64,000 bases of DNA, taken from NCBI GenBank assembly GCA_964541755.1, contig CAZIRF010000010.1, positions 13,626 through 77,625 of the forward strand, in the 5' to 3' direction. A program made the position numbers and the translations under genes. The notes under the pieces were generated by a model. That model made no database searches. It was not told the DNA's origin and was given only the letters and a program-made list of their open reading frames with translations. This document shows, piece by piece, positions 27,262-36,146 of the stretch (positions within the stretch are counted from its first letter, which is position 1; each line of letters begins with the position of its first letter). The DNA comes from CAZIRF01 sp964541755. GTDB taxonomy: Bacteria; Spirochaetota; Spirochaetia; Treponematales; Breznakiellaceae.

Positions 27262-27705
27262 ATGCGCCGCTTTCGTTTTTCCCTCGACAAACTCCACAAA
27301 CTTCGCGAGCAGGATGAAAAGGAAGCAGAGCTCGCCCTCGCCAGGGTAAATGCCGCTCTTCAAGAAGTGGAGGCCGAATTGCGATCCCTGGCAGAGCGGG
27401 AATATCATGCGCGTAGCGAACGCTATGCCGGCTCTGTTGCCGATATGCTGCGCTCCCAGCATTACCTCCTGCGTTTGGGCAATGAGCGTGATGAGTGCCT
27501 GGAACGGGTGACGAAAACAAGCATGGAGCTGGAAGAAAAACGGGAAGCTTGGATCAAAGCCCGGGCAGAGACCCAGGCACTTGAGAAGTTGCGAGACAGA
27601 AAAAAAACCGAACACCGCAAGGCCACCCTCGCCGCAGAGGAGAGCGCAAGTGACGAGATCTCTAACAGCCGCTCATCAAGTCGAGCGGCGTCTCGGAATC
27701 AGTGA
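27262..27705 (+). CDS. fliJ: Flagellar export chaperone FliJ
   Basis: The 147-residue protein is almost entirely coiled coil, beginning MRRFRFSLDKLHKLREQDEK, the usual FliJ N-terminus. FliJ sits in the FliI hexamer centre and escorts export substrates. The gene is the last of the flagellar operon here. Its last 44 bp overlap the 3' end of the convergent PilZ-type gene, which is unusual. Confidence 0.85.
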   Translation: MRRFRFSLDKLHKLREQDEKEAELALARVNAALQEVEAELRSLAEREYHARSERYAGSVADMLRSQHYLLRLGNERDECLERVTKTSMELEEKREAWIKARAETQALEKLRDRKKTEHRKATLAAEESASDEISNSRSSSRAASRNQ

Positions 27706-28897
27706 GTTTCTTTCCATAGATAAACTCGAAGAGATAGCGCAGATCCTCCGGCGCAATATCGGTATAGCGACAACCGAAGTACATGAAGCGTGAATCCTTG
27801 TATCGACGTACTATCTTTGAGGCCGTTTTTATCAGCCGTTTTCCCGTCTGGAGCTGGACGTCTATCATGCTTCCTTCGAGCAGGGATGCGGTGAGCGGAC
27901 CCAGGGGGTAGGCAAAGAGGAGACCCGAGGCGCTCACATCAATACCTTTTCCCTGATAAAATTCCTTTTTGACTTCGTTTCCTTTGAAGTACCCGTTGAG
28001 TTTGAGGGCGGCGGCGATAACTTTGGCAAACTGGAAGGCGGCCTCAACGGTATCCGGACCCATGGGGGCCCGCCCGTGCTCGCTCGTCCACAGCCGAATG
28101 TAGCCGATTACGTACTCGTGAAAGGGTATGGGAACCCAGAGGTCGGAGTATATCCCCTCTTTTTGTTTTTTTGATAAAAAGCGGGCGATGGCTTCTTCGG
28201 AAAATACCGGATCGGTGCCCCCTTCTTCGAGGTACTGCTTGAAGTAGCCCTCCGTGATAACCGGTTTGTCGCCATAATTTTCTGTTGAGGGAAAGTCGCC
28301 GGCGGTGTAGGGGATGAAGAAGGCACGCGCGCTTCGAGCCAGGAGTTTTTCCTCGGTACTTTCAACCGGTTTGTCTTTGAACATTACCAATTTGTGGTTG
28401 CCGGCAATGTCCATGGCCCAGGTTGACAGTTGGGTGATGAGTTCGCGAATATTCGCGGTGTTGAAGTCCCTATTGTAGTCCGGGTCGTCTACCGGGAAGT
28501 ACTCGTCGGTGCGCGGAAAAGAAAGTTGGTAACGCTCGCCATGAAAGGAAAAACTCGTCTGCATATCTGCCGGAGCCGGCACACGGGAGAAGGCCCTGTC
28601 GAGGTTTTTATAGAGGAATTCGGGAGGTTCCAGGGTAATAATCGGGCCTTTGATTTCCTCGACGCGCGTGGCGAAGGTTACCGTTTGCCCCCTGTAGTCG
28701 AAGAGAAGCTCGAGTTTGCGGGAAATTTTGAGGCCGGCGACCGCTTCGTTTGCACGACACACGAGATTCAACTTGGGGGCCTGCTCCAAAAAAAGAACGT
28801 ACTCGTTGCGTGCGTATTTGAGCATGAGGGGCAATTGCTCGTCGTAGAGAACCTTGAGCAGAAAATCTTTTTCTATGCGCTTGATCGGTGTTGCCAT
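27662..28897 (-). CDS. DUF1577/PilZ-type c-di-GMP effector candidate
   Basis: From ATG 28897, with AGGAG upstream, the protein has 411 residues. The middle part resembles the spirochaete DUF1577 family, and the C-terminal third (AYPLGPLTASLLEGSMIDVQ, then SKIVRRYKDSRFMYFGCRYT) looks like a PilZ barrel. A canonical RxxxR...DxSxxG pair is not evident at the expected positions, so c-di-GMP binding is uncertain. An N-terminal segment VATRVEEIKGPIITLEPPE-like in position resembles a YcgR N-domain. It lies convergent to fliJ. A role in motility control is inferred from position only. The longer upstream frame overlaps the lipoprotein gene and is not used. Confidence 0.65.
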   Translation of the reverse strand: MATPIKRIEKDFLLKVLYDEQLPLMLKYARNEYVLFLEQAPKLNLVCRANEAVAGLKISRKLELLFDYRGQTVTFATRVEEIKGPIITLEPPEFLYKNLDRAFSRVPAPADMQTSFSFHGERYQLSFPRTDEYFPVDDPDYNRDFNTANIRELITQLSTWAMDIAGNHKLVMFKDKPVESTEEKLLARSARAFFIPYTAGDFPSTENYGDKPVITEGYFKQYLEEGGTDPVFSEEAIARFLSKKQKEGIYSDLWVPIPFHEYVIGYIRLWTSEHGRAPMGPDTVEAAFQFAKVIAAALKLNGYFKGNEVKKEFYQGKGIDVSASGLLFAYPLGPLTASLLEGSMIDVQLQTGKRLIKTASKIVRRYKDSRFMYFGCRYTDIAPEDLRYLFEFIYGKKLTDSETPLDLMSGC

Positions 28898-28907
28898 CTT
28901 GCTGCTC

Positions 28908-29546
28908 CTAGAGGAATCGGGTGTAGGTAAAGGGGTCAAAACGACGCTCTTCTCCCCGCTCGAGAGGTTCGTCGTCGAGAATGATGTCATCGACGAGCCA
29001 TTTGTCATCTATTCGTGCCACAACAAGTTCGGCGTTGGCGTTGTGGGTTGGTCCGCGAAGTCGTACCAGGAAGGAAACGCTGTTCTTGTCGAGGGCTATC
29101 CCGCTTGCCAGTCGAAAGGAGTTGAAGCCTGTTTCGCCAAGGCGGTCGCGAAAGTCGGTGAAGGGGCGGGAGAAGGCGATAGACTGATAGTTCTCCTCTG
29201 CGCCACCACCGAGGTAGGCGCGAAGCCAGGAGCGGGCAGCGTCTTCTGCGTCGTGAAGTTCTTCCGGGCTTCGGGCGAGACTCCCGATGTAGAAGTCCTC
29301 GGGGTAGAGGCCCCCGCCGGACGGGAGGGGGATTGCCAGATCCTGTTGATTGGTGGAATGGGGCAGGGGCGGTTCCTGCGCTTTGATACTCCTGGAGAGG
29401 GCCGGTGGATGGTCGATGTCCGGTCCTCGTTGCGGTATTTCGCCCTCTTGTGATGCAGGCAGTGGTGGTGATGCTCTGCTGCAGGATACGGTGATGCAGA
29501 GTAGTAGCAGTCCCTCAACAGCACCAAGGATCAACGCTTTGTTCAT
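28908..29546 (-). CDS. Predicted lipoprotein of unknown function
   Basis: The 212-residue protein has a signal peptide with lipobox TVSC (Cys about residue 22), a Pro-rich linker to about residue 80 and a C-terminal domain with AEDAARSWLRAYLGGGAEEN and DDKWLVDDIILDDEP, which resembles NTF2-like or DUF4878-type folds. It lies 10 bp upstream of the PilZ-type gene on the same strand and is probably cotranscribed. I do not recognise a named family. Confidence 0.7.
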   Translation of the reverse strand: MNKALILGAVEGLLLLCITVSCSRASPPLPASQEGEIPQRGPDIDHPPALSRSIKAQEPPLPHSTNQQDLAIPLPSGGGLYPEDFYIGSLARSPEELHDAEDAARSWLRAYLGGGAEENYQSIAFSRPFTDFRDRLGETGFNSFRLASGIALDKNSVSFLVRLRGPTHNANAELVVARIDDKWLVDDIILDDEPLERGEERRFDPFTYTRFL

Positions 29547-29692
29547 GCCTCCATTCTACAGCGGGAAGGGCCTTTCGGTCAAAGTATCTGGAAGCGAGCA
29601 GGATTGCCCTTCTGTTGGTATTGACCGTATGGACACAGCGGCCGCTGATGGCTACTATTATCGTACGAATGAAGCCTTCCAAGGAGTCTCCC

Positions 29693-31663
29693 GTGAAGAA
29701 GAATCTGGCACAGAAGATACTCGGCGCCCACCTCGTTGGCAATGCGACCGCCGAGCTCCCCCCTGCGGGACAGAAGATCGCCATCCGTATTGATCAGACC
29801 CTTACTCAAGATGCTACCGGTACCATGGCCTACCTCCAGTTCGAAGGGATGGGGCTTGATCGGGTCAAGACAGAGCTCTCTGTCTCTTATATTGATCACA
29901 ATACCATTCAGGTTGACTGGAAAAACATGGACGACCACCGCTATCTTCAGAGCGTGGCCGCTCGTTATGGTGTCTGGTTTTCCCGTCCCGGCAACGGTAT
30001 TTGCCATCAGGCCCACCTCGAGCGTTTTGGCGTTCCCGGAAAGACCCTTTTGGGGTCCGACTCCCACACCCCCACCGGTGGCGGGCTGGGGATGATCGCC
30101 ATTGGTGCAGGCGGCCTCGATGTCGCCGTCGCAATGGGTGGCGGAGCCTTCAACCTCGTCATGCCCCGTATTATCGGGGTAAAGCTTTCCGGACACCTGC
30201 AGGGCTCTGTATCTGCCAAGGATATCATTCTTGAAGTCCTGCGCCGCGAGAGCGTAAAGGGCGGTGTTGGCGCGGTTTACGAGTACTTCGGCCCCGGCGT
30301 TGAGTCTCTTTCGGTGCCCATGCGGGCAACGATTACAAATATGGGCGCTGAGTTGGGCGCGACCTGCTCTCTCTTTCCCTCGGACGACAAGACCCGTATA
30401 TTCATGGCTCAGCGAGGCCGTGAAGCGGACTGGCGCCCCCTCGCCGCGGATGAGGGGGCTTCCTACGACAAGATCATTGAAATCGATCTCGATGCCTTGG
30501 AGGCGCTGGCAGCTTGCCCGCATTCGCCGGACAACATCAAGTCCATCAAGGAGATTGCCGGGCTTCCCGTCGATCAGGTGGTTATTGGCAGCTGTACCAA
30601 CTCCTCCCTCGACGATCTGGCGGCCGTAGCTGCCATCATGAAGGGAAAGGTTGTGCACCCCCGTGTCTCTGCCGGTATTGCCCCCGGCAGCAGGGCAACC
30701 CTCCTCGCCGCAGAGAAAGCCGGCATCCTCGCTGAACTCATTCGTGCCGGGTTCCGCATCTTGGAGAGTGCCTGCGGTCCCTGTATCGGTATGGGTTTTG
30801 CCCCCAAGTCCGGCGGCGTCAGTTTGCGAACCTTCAACCGCAACTTCAAGGGGCGTTCCGGCACAGCCGATGCGAATGTATACCTTGTTTCGCCGGAGAC
30901 TGCCGCCGCGGCCGCTGCAAGCGGTGTTATCACCGATCCCTCTTCCTTTGCCATAGAGCGCAGGGATTTGAGCGAGTACGCCACGTATGGACAGAAAACC
31001 GGGGGAGATGACATGCTCATACCGCCCCTTCCCCTCGAAGAGGCGCGCACTATTGAGATCGAGCGCGGCCCCAATATCAAACCCTGTCCGGCACCCACGG
31101 CTATCGCAGACAGTGTGGTTCTTCCTGTAGCGCTCAAGACCGGTGACAATATCAGTACCGACGACATCATGCCCGCCGGGAGCAAGGTCTTGCCTCTGCG
31201 CTCGAATATCCCCGAAATCTCCAAGTTTGTCTTCGCGGCCCTCGACGAACACTTCTGGGAGCGGGCCAAGGCCAGTGGCGCCTGTGTGGTTGTCGGTGGC
31301 AGTAACTACGGCCAGGGCTCTTCGCGCGAACACGCGGCTCTCGCCCCCATGTACCTGGGGGTAAAGGCTGTTCTCGTACAGTCATTCGCCCGTATTCACA
31401 AGGCCAACCTTGTCAATTACGGGATTCTTCCCCTCGTTTTTGTCAATGAAACCGATTACGCGAGCATCGATGCCGATGACCGTCTCGCCCTTGCCGGCGT
31501 GCATGCAGCCTTGGAGACTCCTGGCGAAGAGCCTGTTTCCATCACGCTGCGAAACGAAACCAAGGGCCTTGAGTACCTCGTGTTGATCGATGTCGATGAG
31601 CGTTCCCGTCGCATCCTTCGCGCCGGCGGCCTTATGCCCTATGCCAAGGCAGGTGGGGTGTAG
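29693..31663 (+). CDS. Aconitate hydratase (single-chain, short bacterial type)
   Basis: The 656-residue protein has the cluster ligands in VIGSCTNSSLDD and ESACGPCIGMGFAP, the SDSHTPTGGGLGMIAIGAGG motif and the C-terminal swivel domain with GSNYGQGSSREHAAL. It isomerises citrate to isocitrate with a [4Fe-4S] cluster. The length matches the roughly 650-residue putative-aconitase group rather than AcnA (about 890). The start is GTG 29693, with AAGGAG six bases upstream; ATG 29669 is less likely. No other TCA-cycle gene is in the window, so it may serve glutamate synthesis. Other hydro-lyases of the family (homoaconitase, isopropylmalate isomerase) cannot be fully excluded. Confidence 0.88.
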   Translation: MKKNLAQKILGAHLVGNATAELPPAGQKIAIRIDQTLTQDATGTMAYLQFEGMGLDRVKTELSVSYIDHNTIQVDWKNMDDHRYLQSVAARYGVWFSRPGNGICHQAHLERFGVPGKTLLGSDSHTPTGGGLGMIAIGAGGLDVAVAMGGGAFNLVMPRIIGVKLSGHLQGSVSAKDIILEVLRRESVKGGVGAVYEYFGPGVESLSVPMRATITNMGAELGATCSLFPSDDKTRIFMAQRGREADWRPLAADEGASYDKIIEIDLDALEALAACPHSPDNIKSIKEIAGLPVDQVVIGSCTNSSLDDLAAVAAIMKGKVVHPRVSAGIAPGSRATLLAAEKAGILAELIRAGFRILESACGPCIGMGFAPKSGGVSLRTFNRNFKGRSGTADANVYLVSPETAAAAAASGVITDPSSFAIERRDLSEYATYGQKTGGDDMLIPPLPLEEARTIEIERGPNIKPCPAPTAIADSVVLPVALKTGDNISTDDIMPAGSKVLPLRSNIPEISKFVFAALDEHFWERAKASGACVVVGGSNYGQGSSREHAALAPMYLGVKAVLVQSFARIHKANLVNYGILPLVFVNETDYASIDADDRLALAGVHAALETPGEEPVSITLRNETKGLEYLVLIDVDERSRRILRAGGLMPYAKAGGV

Positions 31664-31664
31664 G

Positions 31665-32966
31665 GTGTCTTTTCCCCTGGGTAGCGATGTACCGGAAGGC
31701 CTTTTCGGTATCAGTACCCGAGACCCGCTGCGTGATCCCCTGTGGGGGCACATATATCTCGTGGAGGGTTTCCATGCCCTCCTCGAAACCCCTGCCTTTC
31801 GCAAACTCCGCTGGATCATGCAGCTGGGCCCCGCCCACTTGGTGTACCCCGGTGCCACGCACACGAGGGCAGCACATTCCCTCGGGGTCTTTCATCTCTC
31901 GCTACGTCTCATGCATTCGCTCTGGGGGCGTGGGGCAGAGTCGATTCTGTCTCCGGCAAGACTGCGTTCCTTTTTTGCCGCAGCCCTCCTTCACGATGTA
32001 GGGCACTTTCCCTTTACCCACGCCCTCAAGGAGCTCCCCCTCGAGGATCACGAGGTCCTTAGCGGGCGACTCATTCGCGAAGAACCCCTTCGAAGCGCAC
32101 TGGGCCAGGCTTCCTGCGATCCGGATTTTACCGCTGCCATTATCGATCACAGCCGGGAAAGCCCGGATCGGGAACTCCTCTTTTGCCGTTCTCTGCTTTC
32201 GGGGGTGCTCGATCCGGACAAACTCGATTACCTCAATCGGGATGCCCGGTTTTGCGGAGTGCCCTACGGGATACAGGATATCGATTACATTTTTTCACGC
32301 TTGTCAGCGGATGGAGAGCATGGTCTGGTAATGGAAGGACGGGGGATTTCGAGTATCGAAGCCCTCCTCTTTGCAAAGTACCTTATGTACCGCTCGGTGT
32401 ATTGGCACCGCGATGTGCGCTCTGCAACTGGAATGATAAAACGGGCCCTCTGGGTTGCACTGAATAGTGGGGAGCTGGTATCCGAAGAGCTCTATGGCCT
32501 CGATGATGCCGGCCTGTTCTCTCTTTTGTCTTCCCGCAGCAGCCGAACTGCAAAACTCGCCGCTGCCGTGAAGACCGGGGGGATCTATCAGTCTATATTT
32601 GAAGAGCCCTTTGATATTGAAAATGACAAGCATCGTGCCCTGGAGGACTTGAAAAAGCGGAGTGTTGCCGAAGAGCACTTGCGTGATGCCTTTTCGCGTC
32701 TGAGCGGCCGGGAAGTACCGGCAGAGGAGTTGGTTATCGATGTCCCCGAACGCGTGTCCTTCGAGAGCGATCTCTGGATACCCGATGAAGGAGCTGGCTT
32801 TATGAATAGTTCCACGGTTTTCTCTCCTGCCACCGTTTCCCGCTTTACCAGTGCCATACGAACGCTTCGTGTCTTTGTCTCGCCATCCCTCGCTTCCTCT
32901 TTTGCCCTATCGCATGAAGCGGTACGGGCTTGTGTTGCAGATTCCTTGTCTTGCACGTTAAAATGA
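31665..32966 (+). CDS. HD-domain phosphohydrolase (YwfO/COG1078 type)
   Basis: The 433-residue protein begins with DPLWGHIYLVEGFHALLETP and FRKLRWIMQLGPAHLVYPGA, then the metal site HTRAAHSLGV and LLHDVGHFPFTHALK (His, HD), and SGVLDPDKLDYLNRDA. These match HD hydrolases of the dGTPase-like COG1078 group, which dephosphorylate deoxynucleotides or related substrates. The start is taken as GTG 31665, directly after the aconitase stop with AGGTGG upstream; ATG 31641 inside aconitase is an alternative. Confidence 0.88.
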   Translation: MSFPLGSDVPEGLFGISTRDPLRDPLWGHIYLVEGFHALLETPAFRKLRWIMQLGPAHLVYPGATHTRAAHSLGVFHLSLRLMHSLWGRGAESILSPARLRSFFAAALLHDVGHFPFTHALKELPLEDHEVLSGRLIREEPLRSALGQASCDPDFTAAIIDHSRESPDRELLFCRSLLSGVLDPDKLDYLNRDARFCGVPYGIQDIDYIFSRLSADGEHGLVMEGRGISSIEALLFAKYLMYRSVYWHRDVRSATGMIKRALWVALNSGELVSEELYGLDDAGLFSLLSSRSSRTAKLAAAVKTGGIYQSIFEEPFDIENDKHRALEDLKKRSVAEEHLRDAFSRLSGREVPAEELVIDVPERVSFESDLWIPDEGAGFMNSSTVFSPATVSRFTSAIRTLRVFVSPSLASSFALSHEAVRACVADSLSCTLK

Positions 32967-32989
32967 GTACAATAGAGTGAGGGGGTTCC

Positions 32990-33709
32990 ATGGAAATTCA
33001 CAACACCGCCGAGGATATTGTTCTTCGCAGTGTCGATGAGATATTTGACGACATTGAGCGACAGGGGGCGGCCGATCGACCCTGCACCTGTTCGCAGTGC
33101 CGTCTCGACACCGCGTGTTACGTCCTCAATCGCGTTTCGCCCCGTTATGTTATCTCCAGTCGTGGTGTTGAGCGTGCCGAACAGGAATCGATAGATCGCC
33201 AACAGATAGAGGCAGATGTTGCGAGCCTCGTGTATGAAGGCCTTCAGCGCATTGCCTCCGCCCGTCGGCCACACTTCCAACACGATTCATCCAACAGTGG
33301 GAATCGGCCGGCGCCCGTCGGTCCGGTCTTCAACTTTCCAACCGTTGTTGGCCGTATCTTCAATGGCCAAAATTTTGAACCCCTTAGCGACATCACCCTT
33401 ACCTTCTTCAAGGGGGCGAGCCTTGCCGTTATGATAGATCCCAACTGGCAAAATCCCTATTCGATGGTTGCCAACACGGCGGGGACCTTCAGTTTTTGGC
33501 CAGCTCCCGAGTCCTGTGCAAAGCCTGGCATCGCACAGCTTTTTTCCTGTTCCATTTTGGCAGAGGCCCCCGGTTACGAGAGCCTGCGGCACTTCTTTGA
33601 ACTCACTCTCACGAGCGAGGAACACAGTACCGCATCCTTTTCGATGCAGCGCACCGTGCGCCTTCCGGATCTCTACATCTTTCCCCCGGGGGACGAAGCG
33701 GATCAATAG
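32990..33709 (+). CDS. ComFB-domain protein fused to a carboxypeptidase-regulatory-like domain
   Basis: Residues about 1-90 match the ComFB family: EDIVLRSVDEIFDDIE, the zinc-type CTCSQCRLDTACYVLN and SPRYVISSRG, ending before VASLVYEGLQRI. ComFB proteins have been described as cyclic-dinucleotide receptors, from memory. The C-terminal 110 residues (VVGRIFNGQNFEPLSDITLT onward) look like a beta-sandwich of the carboxypeptidase-regulatory type. This two-domain pairing is unusual. A signal peptide is absent. It begins 23 bp after the HD hydrolase and is probably in operon with it. Confidence 0.7.
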   Translation: MEIHNTAEDIVLRSVDEIFDDIERQGAADRPCTCSQCRLDTACYVLNRVSPRYVISSRGVERAEQESIDRQQIEADVASLVYEGLQRIASARRPHFQHDSSNSGNRPAPVGPVFNFPTVVGRIFNGQNFEPLSDITLTFFKGASLAVMIDPNWQNPYSMVANTAGTFSFWPAPESCAKPGIAQLFSCSILAEAPGYESLRHFFELTLTSEEHSTASFSMQRTVRLPDLYIFPPGDEADQ

Positions 33710-33725
33710 GCCGGATCGGGGTCGA

Positions 33726-33755
33726 TTGACCTCGCCGGCTGTTTCCGGGTACACT
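33726..33755 (+). promoter_or_regulatory. Sigma-70 promoter of the tRNA-Pro/tRNA-Arg unit
   Basis: TTGACC at 33726-33731, an 18-bp spacer and TACACT at 33750-33755 lie 12 bp upstream of tRNA-Pro. Confidence 0.55.
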
Positions 33756-33767
33756 CCATCAGCACAA

Positions 33768-33840
33768 CGGGATGTAGCCTAGGGGCTAAGGCGCCTGGTT
33801 TGGGACCAGGAGACCGGGGGTTCAAATCCCTCCATCCCGA
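33768..33840 (+). tRNA. tRNA-Pro (UGG)
   Basis: A 73-nt cloverleaf with acceptor CGGGATG/CATCCCG and discriminator A. The anticodon stem is CCTGG/CCAGG around TTTGGGA, giving anticodon TGG. The T arm contains GGTTCAAAT. The CCA end is not encoded. Confidence 0.95.
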
Positions 33841-33846
33841 TACCCT

Positions 33847-33920
33847 GCGACACTAGCTCATCCGGATAGAGCAACTGCCTTCTAAGCAGTAGGTGGGGGG
33901 TTCGAGTCCCTCGTGTCGCG
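33847..33920 (+). tRNA. tRNA-Arg (UCU)
   Basis: A 74-nt cloverleaf with acceptor GCGACAC/GTGTCGC, anticodon stem ACTGC/GCAGT and loop CTTCTAA, giving anticodon TCT. It follows tRNA-Pro by 6 bp and is almost certainly cotranscribed. The CCA end is not encoded. Confidence 0.95.
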
Positions 33921-33929
33921 TCGAAGCTG

Positions 33930-36008
33930 CTAATTATCCAGCGAATCGAGCTCCTTGTTTATGTCCGCCGTCGTGGACAGGAGTTCTTCGGCCCGCTCCT
34001 TTACCATATGACTTATCGAGTTGAGTTCTTCGAGGGCCTTGAGTATTTGTGTCCCGCCGGCGCTCTGTTCGCCAATGGCGCCCCGAATCTTCTGTTCCTC
34101 GTCCCGTACCGTCTCCACGTGATTCACAATACGCCCAAAGCCGTTTTTTGCCTCGGTCGAAGAGCTTTCGGTGCGGTCGATCAGATTTTTAATCAGTTTG
34201 AGATTTTTCGAGATGCCTGCCGCCTGCGACCCCGCATTCTCTGCCAAGTTGCGAATTTCGTCGGCGACGACGGCAAAGCCCTTCCCGAATTGCCCCGCGT
34301 GCGCTGCCTCGATGGCCGCATTCATGGCCAGAAGATTGGTCTGTCCGGCGATCTTGTGAATGACCGTCGAGGCTTCAATAAGGCCATCAGATTGGGTGCC
34401 CACTTCTTCTATGAGTTTCGCAACACTTTCGATGCTCGATTGGCCGCTTGTCGCGGCTCCCTCGAGAGCTTGAATCCCCGTTCTGTTAACCGAAAGGGTG
34501 GTGTCGATTGAATTGATGTTTTCGACCATTTGCTGTATGGATGCCGAAGATTCGCTTACAAACGAGGCCATTTCATTGGATATGTCGGCAAGGTGGTTGA
34601 TTGCCCGTATGCTCTTCTCAATGTGATTACGGCTCGTCTGCGAGACTTCATGAACTCTGCTGCGAACCTCTTCATGGTGCTCCTCGTGCAAGCGGGTAAC
34701 CTCGACTTGTACGTAGTGGCGACAGTTTTCTATTTTGTTGAGTCCGTTGTAGATGGCAACTGCCATCTGTTCACAGCTCTTGTAGCCACAGGAACCGCAG
34801 TTGAGTATGTCCTGTGGGCCTCTTTTATGCATCGCGTAAAAGATCTCTTCGATGGATTCTTTATCGGGGCTGCGAACGGTCTCGTGAAAAACGGATGAAC
34901 GGTCGGTATATGTGCGCTCATAGAGGCCCGGTTCGAAGTAACGATCCAGTTCCCTGTTGAGGGCTTTTCTGGCGGCCTTGGGGCTTTTGAAGATGTTTTT
35001 GGACTGATAGAATTTCACCGCTTCCTCTTTGCGGCGTTCGATGGCCCCCTCGATGGCGTCCGGGTGTTTGCTGCGATTGTTGGTTCCGGGCCCCCCGTTA
35101 CAGCCCAACTCGCAGTTGAGACAGTCAAGCAGCTCGTAAATGGGGGCTTCTCCCTTTTCAATCGCGTTATCCAGGTGTGCAAGATAGCGGTAAATGCTGT
35201 GCTGCCCCTCGATGCGTTTTGTCTTTGTCGTGATACCGGGCGCTTCTCGCTCGGCCGTTTGCATGAGGCCTCCCGGGGTGGAGAAGAGGACGGCCCGTTC
35301 GGCTTTTCCGCCGTCAAAGTCCTGTTCCATGTACTCACTCAAGACAATGCCACTCTCTTCGAAGTGTTTTTCGAGAGAGCGAAGGGTTACATTGTAATCG
35401 CCCAGTCCGATGGCATCGAATTCGCGCTTCTTCGAGTAACAGGGGGAAATCACTGCGACGCGATGATTTTGGTACTGCGGATACCAGCGGCGAATCATCT
35501 TCATGGTATGGGCCATCGGACTGTCACAGGGGGCCAGGTATTTGAGCAATTGTGGGCGGTAGAGCTCGATGAAGGAAACAAGGGTAGGGCAGGGTTGTGC
35601 GATGATGAGGGAAGGATGTTCACGTGTCTTGTAATCGAGGTAGCTCTTGACGGTGAGTTCTGCGCCAAAGCTCACATCAAAGAGGGCGGCGACGCCCTGT
35701 TCGGAAAGCCATGCATTCAACTGATAGATGGAACTTCCTTCAATGGTAGCTGCTGCCGGCGCGACAATGGCCACCATGGGGATTCCCCTGGCGAGGTCGG
35801 TCAGGAAGGTCTCACAGTCGTCTACCCCCCGGCGAGCCCCATGGGTGCAGGCTTCAATACACTCTCCACAGCCCAAACAGAGCCCGCTGTTTACTTCAAC
35901 AACATTTCCCGAACCGTTGTTGCACATTTTTACCGGACAGACGGCAATGCAGCGGTGGCAATTGACACATTTTTCCGGATCGACTTCGATTACTTTTCTC
36001 AATTGCAT
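33930..36008 (-). CDS. [FeFe]-hydrogenase-like sensor fused to a methyl-accepting chemotaxis domain
   Basis: The 692-residue soluble protein has four parts. Residues 1-60 form two [4Fe-4S] ferredoxin motifs (C14, C17, C20, C24; C44, C47, C50, C54). Residues about 78-320 resemble the H-cluster domain: QPCP (C140), SPCYSKKRE (C190) and NCELGCNGG (C299, C303). Around 390-425 lies a GSCGYKSC...ENC iron-sulfur motif. From about 430 to the end is an MCP signalling hairpin with EIRNLAE at 584-590. The catalytic-enzyme TSCCP motif is replaced by AQPCP, so the proton-transfer Cys is missing, as in sensory hydrogenases. No membrane helix or HAMP is visible. I infer a cytoplasmic redox or hydrogen chemoreceptor. 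Confidence 0.85.
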   Translation of the reverse strand: MQLRKVIEVDPEKCVNCHRCIAVCPVKMCNNGSGNVVEVNSGLCLGCGECIEACTHGARRGVDDCETFLTDLARGIPMVAIVAPAAATIEGSSIYQLNAWLSEQGVAALFDVSFGAELTVKSYLDYKTREHPSLIIAQPCPTLVSFIELYRPQLLKYLAPCDSPMAHTMKMIRRWYPQYQNHRVAVISPCYSKKREFDAIGLGDYNVTLRSLEKHFEESGIVLSEYMEQDFDGGKAERAVLFSTPGGLMQTAEREAPGITTKTKRIEGQHSIYRYLAHLDNAIEKGEAPIYELLDCLNCELGCNGGPGTNNRSKHPDAIEGAIERRKEEAVKFYQSKNIFKSPKAARKALNRELDRYFEPGLYERTYTDRSSVFHETVRSPDKESIEEIFYAMHKRGPQDILNCGSCGYKSCEQMAVAIYNGLNKIENCRHYVQVEVTRLHEEHHEEVRSRVHEVSQTSRNHIEKSIRAINHLADISNEMASFVSESSASIQQMVENINSIDTTLSVNRTGIQALEGAATSGQSSIESVAKLIEEVGTQSDGLIEASTVIHKIAGQTNLLAMNAAIEAAHAGQFGKGFAVVADEIRNLAENAGSQAAGISKNLKLIKNLIDRTESSSTEAKNGFGRIVNHVETVRDEEQKIRGAIGEQSAGGTQILKALEELNSISHMVKERAEELLSTTADINKELDSLDN

Positions 36009-36146
36009 ACTTGTATACCTCGTGGAGCCCGAAAGCGGACATTTATATTGCTTTTATCCTACCATGACTACGACGGTTTGTCCAAAAATGTCGTCCCAAT
36101 GATTTCGCTTGACGCCACTGCGCTTGCTGTATATCCTCAAGCGGGT

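Noticed and set aside
35064..36146. N-terminal extension of the 36147 gene
   Set aside because: It runs antisense through the hydrogenase/MCP gene; only the part from 36147 (or 36099) reads as coding.
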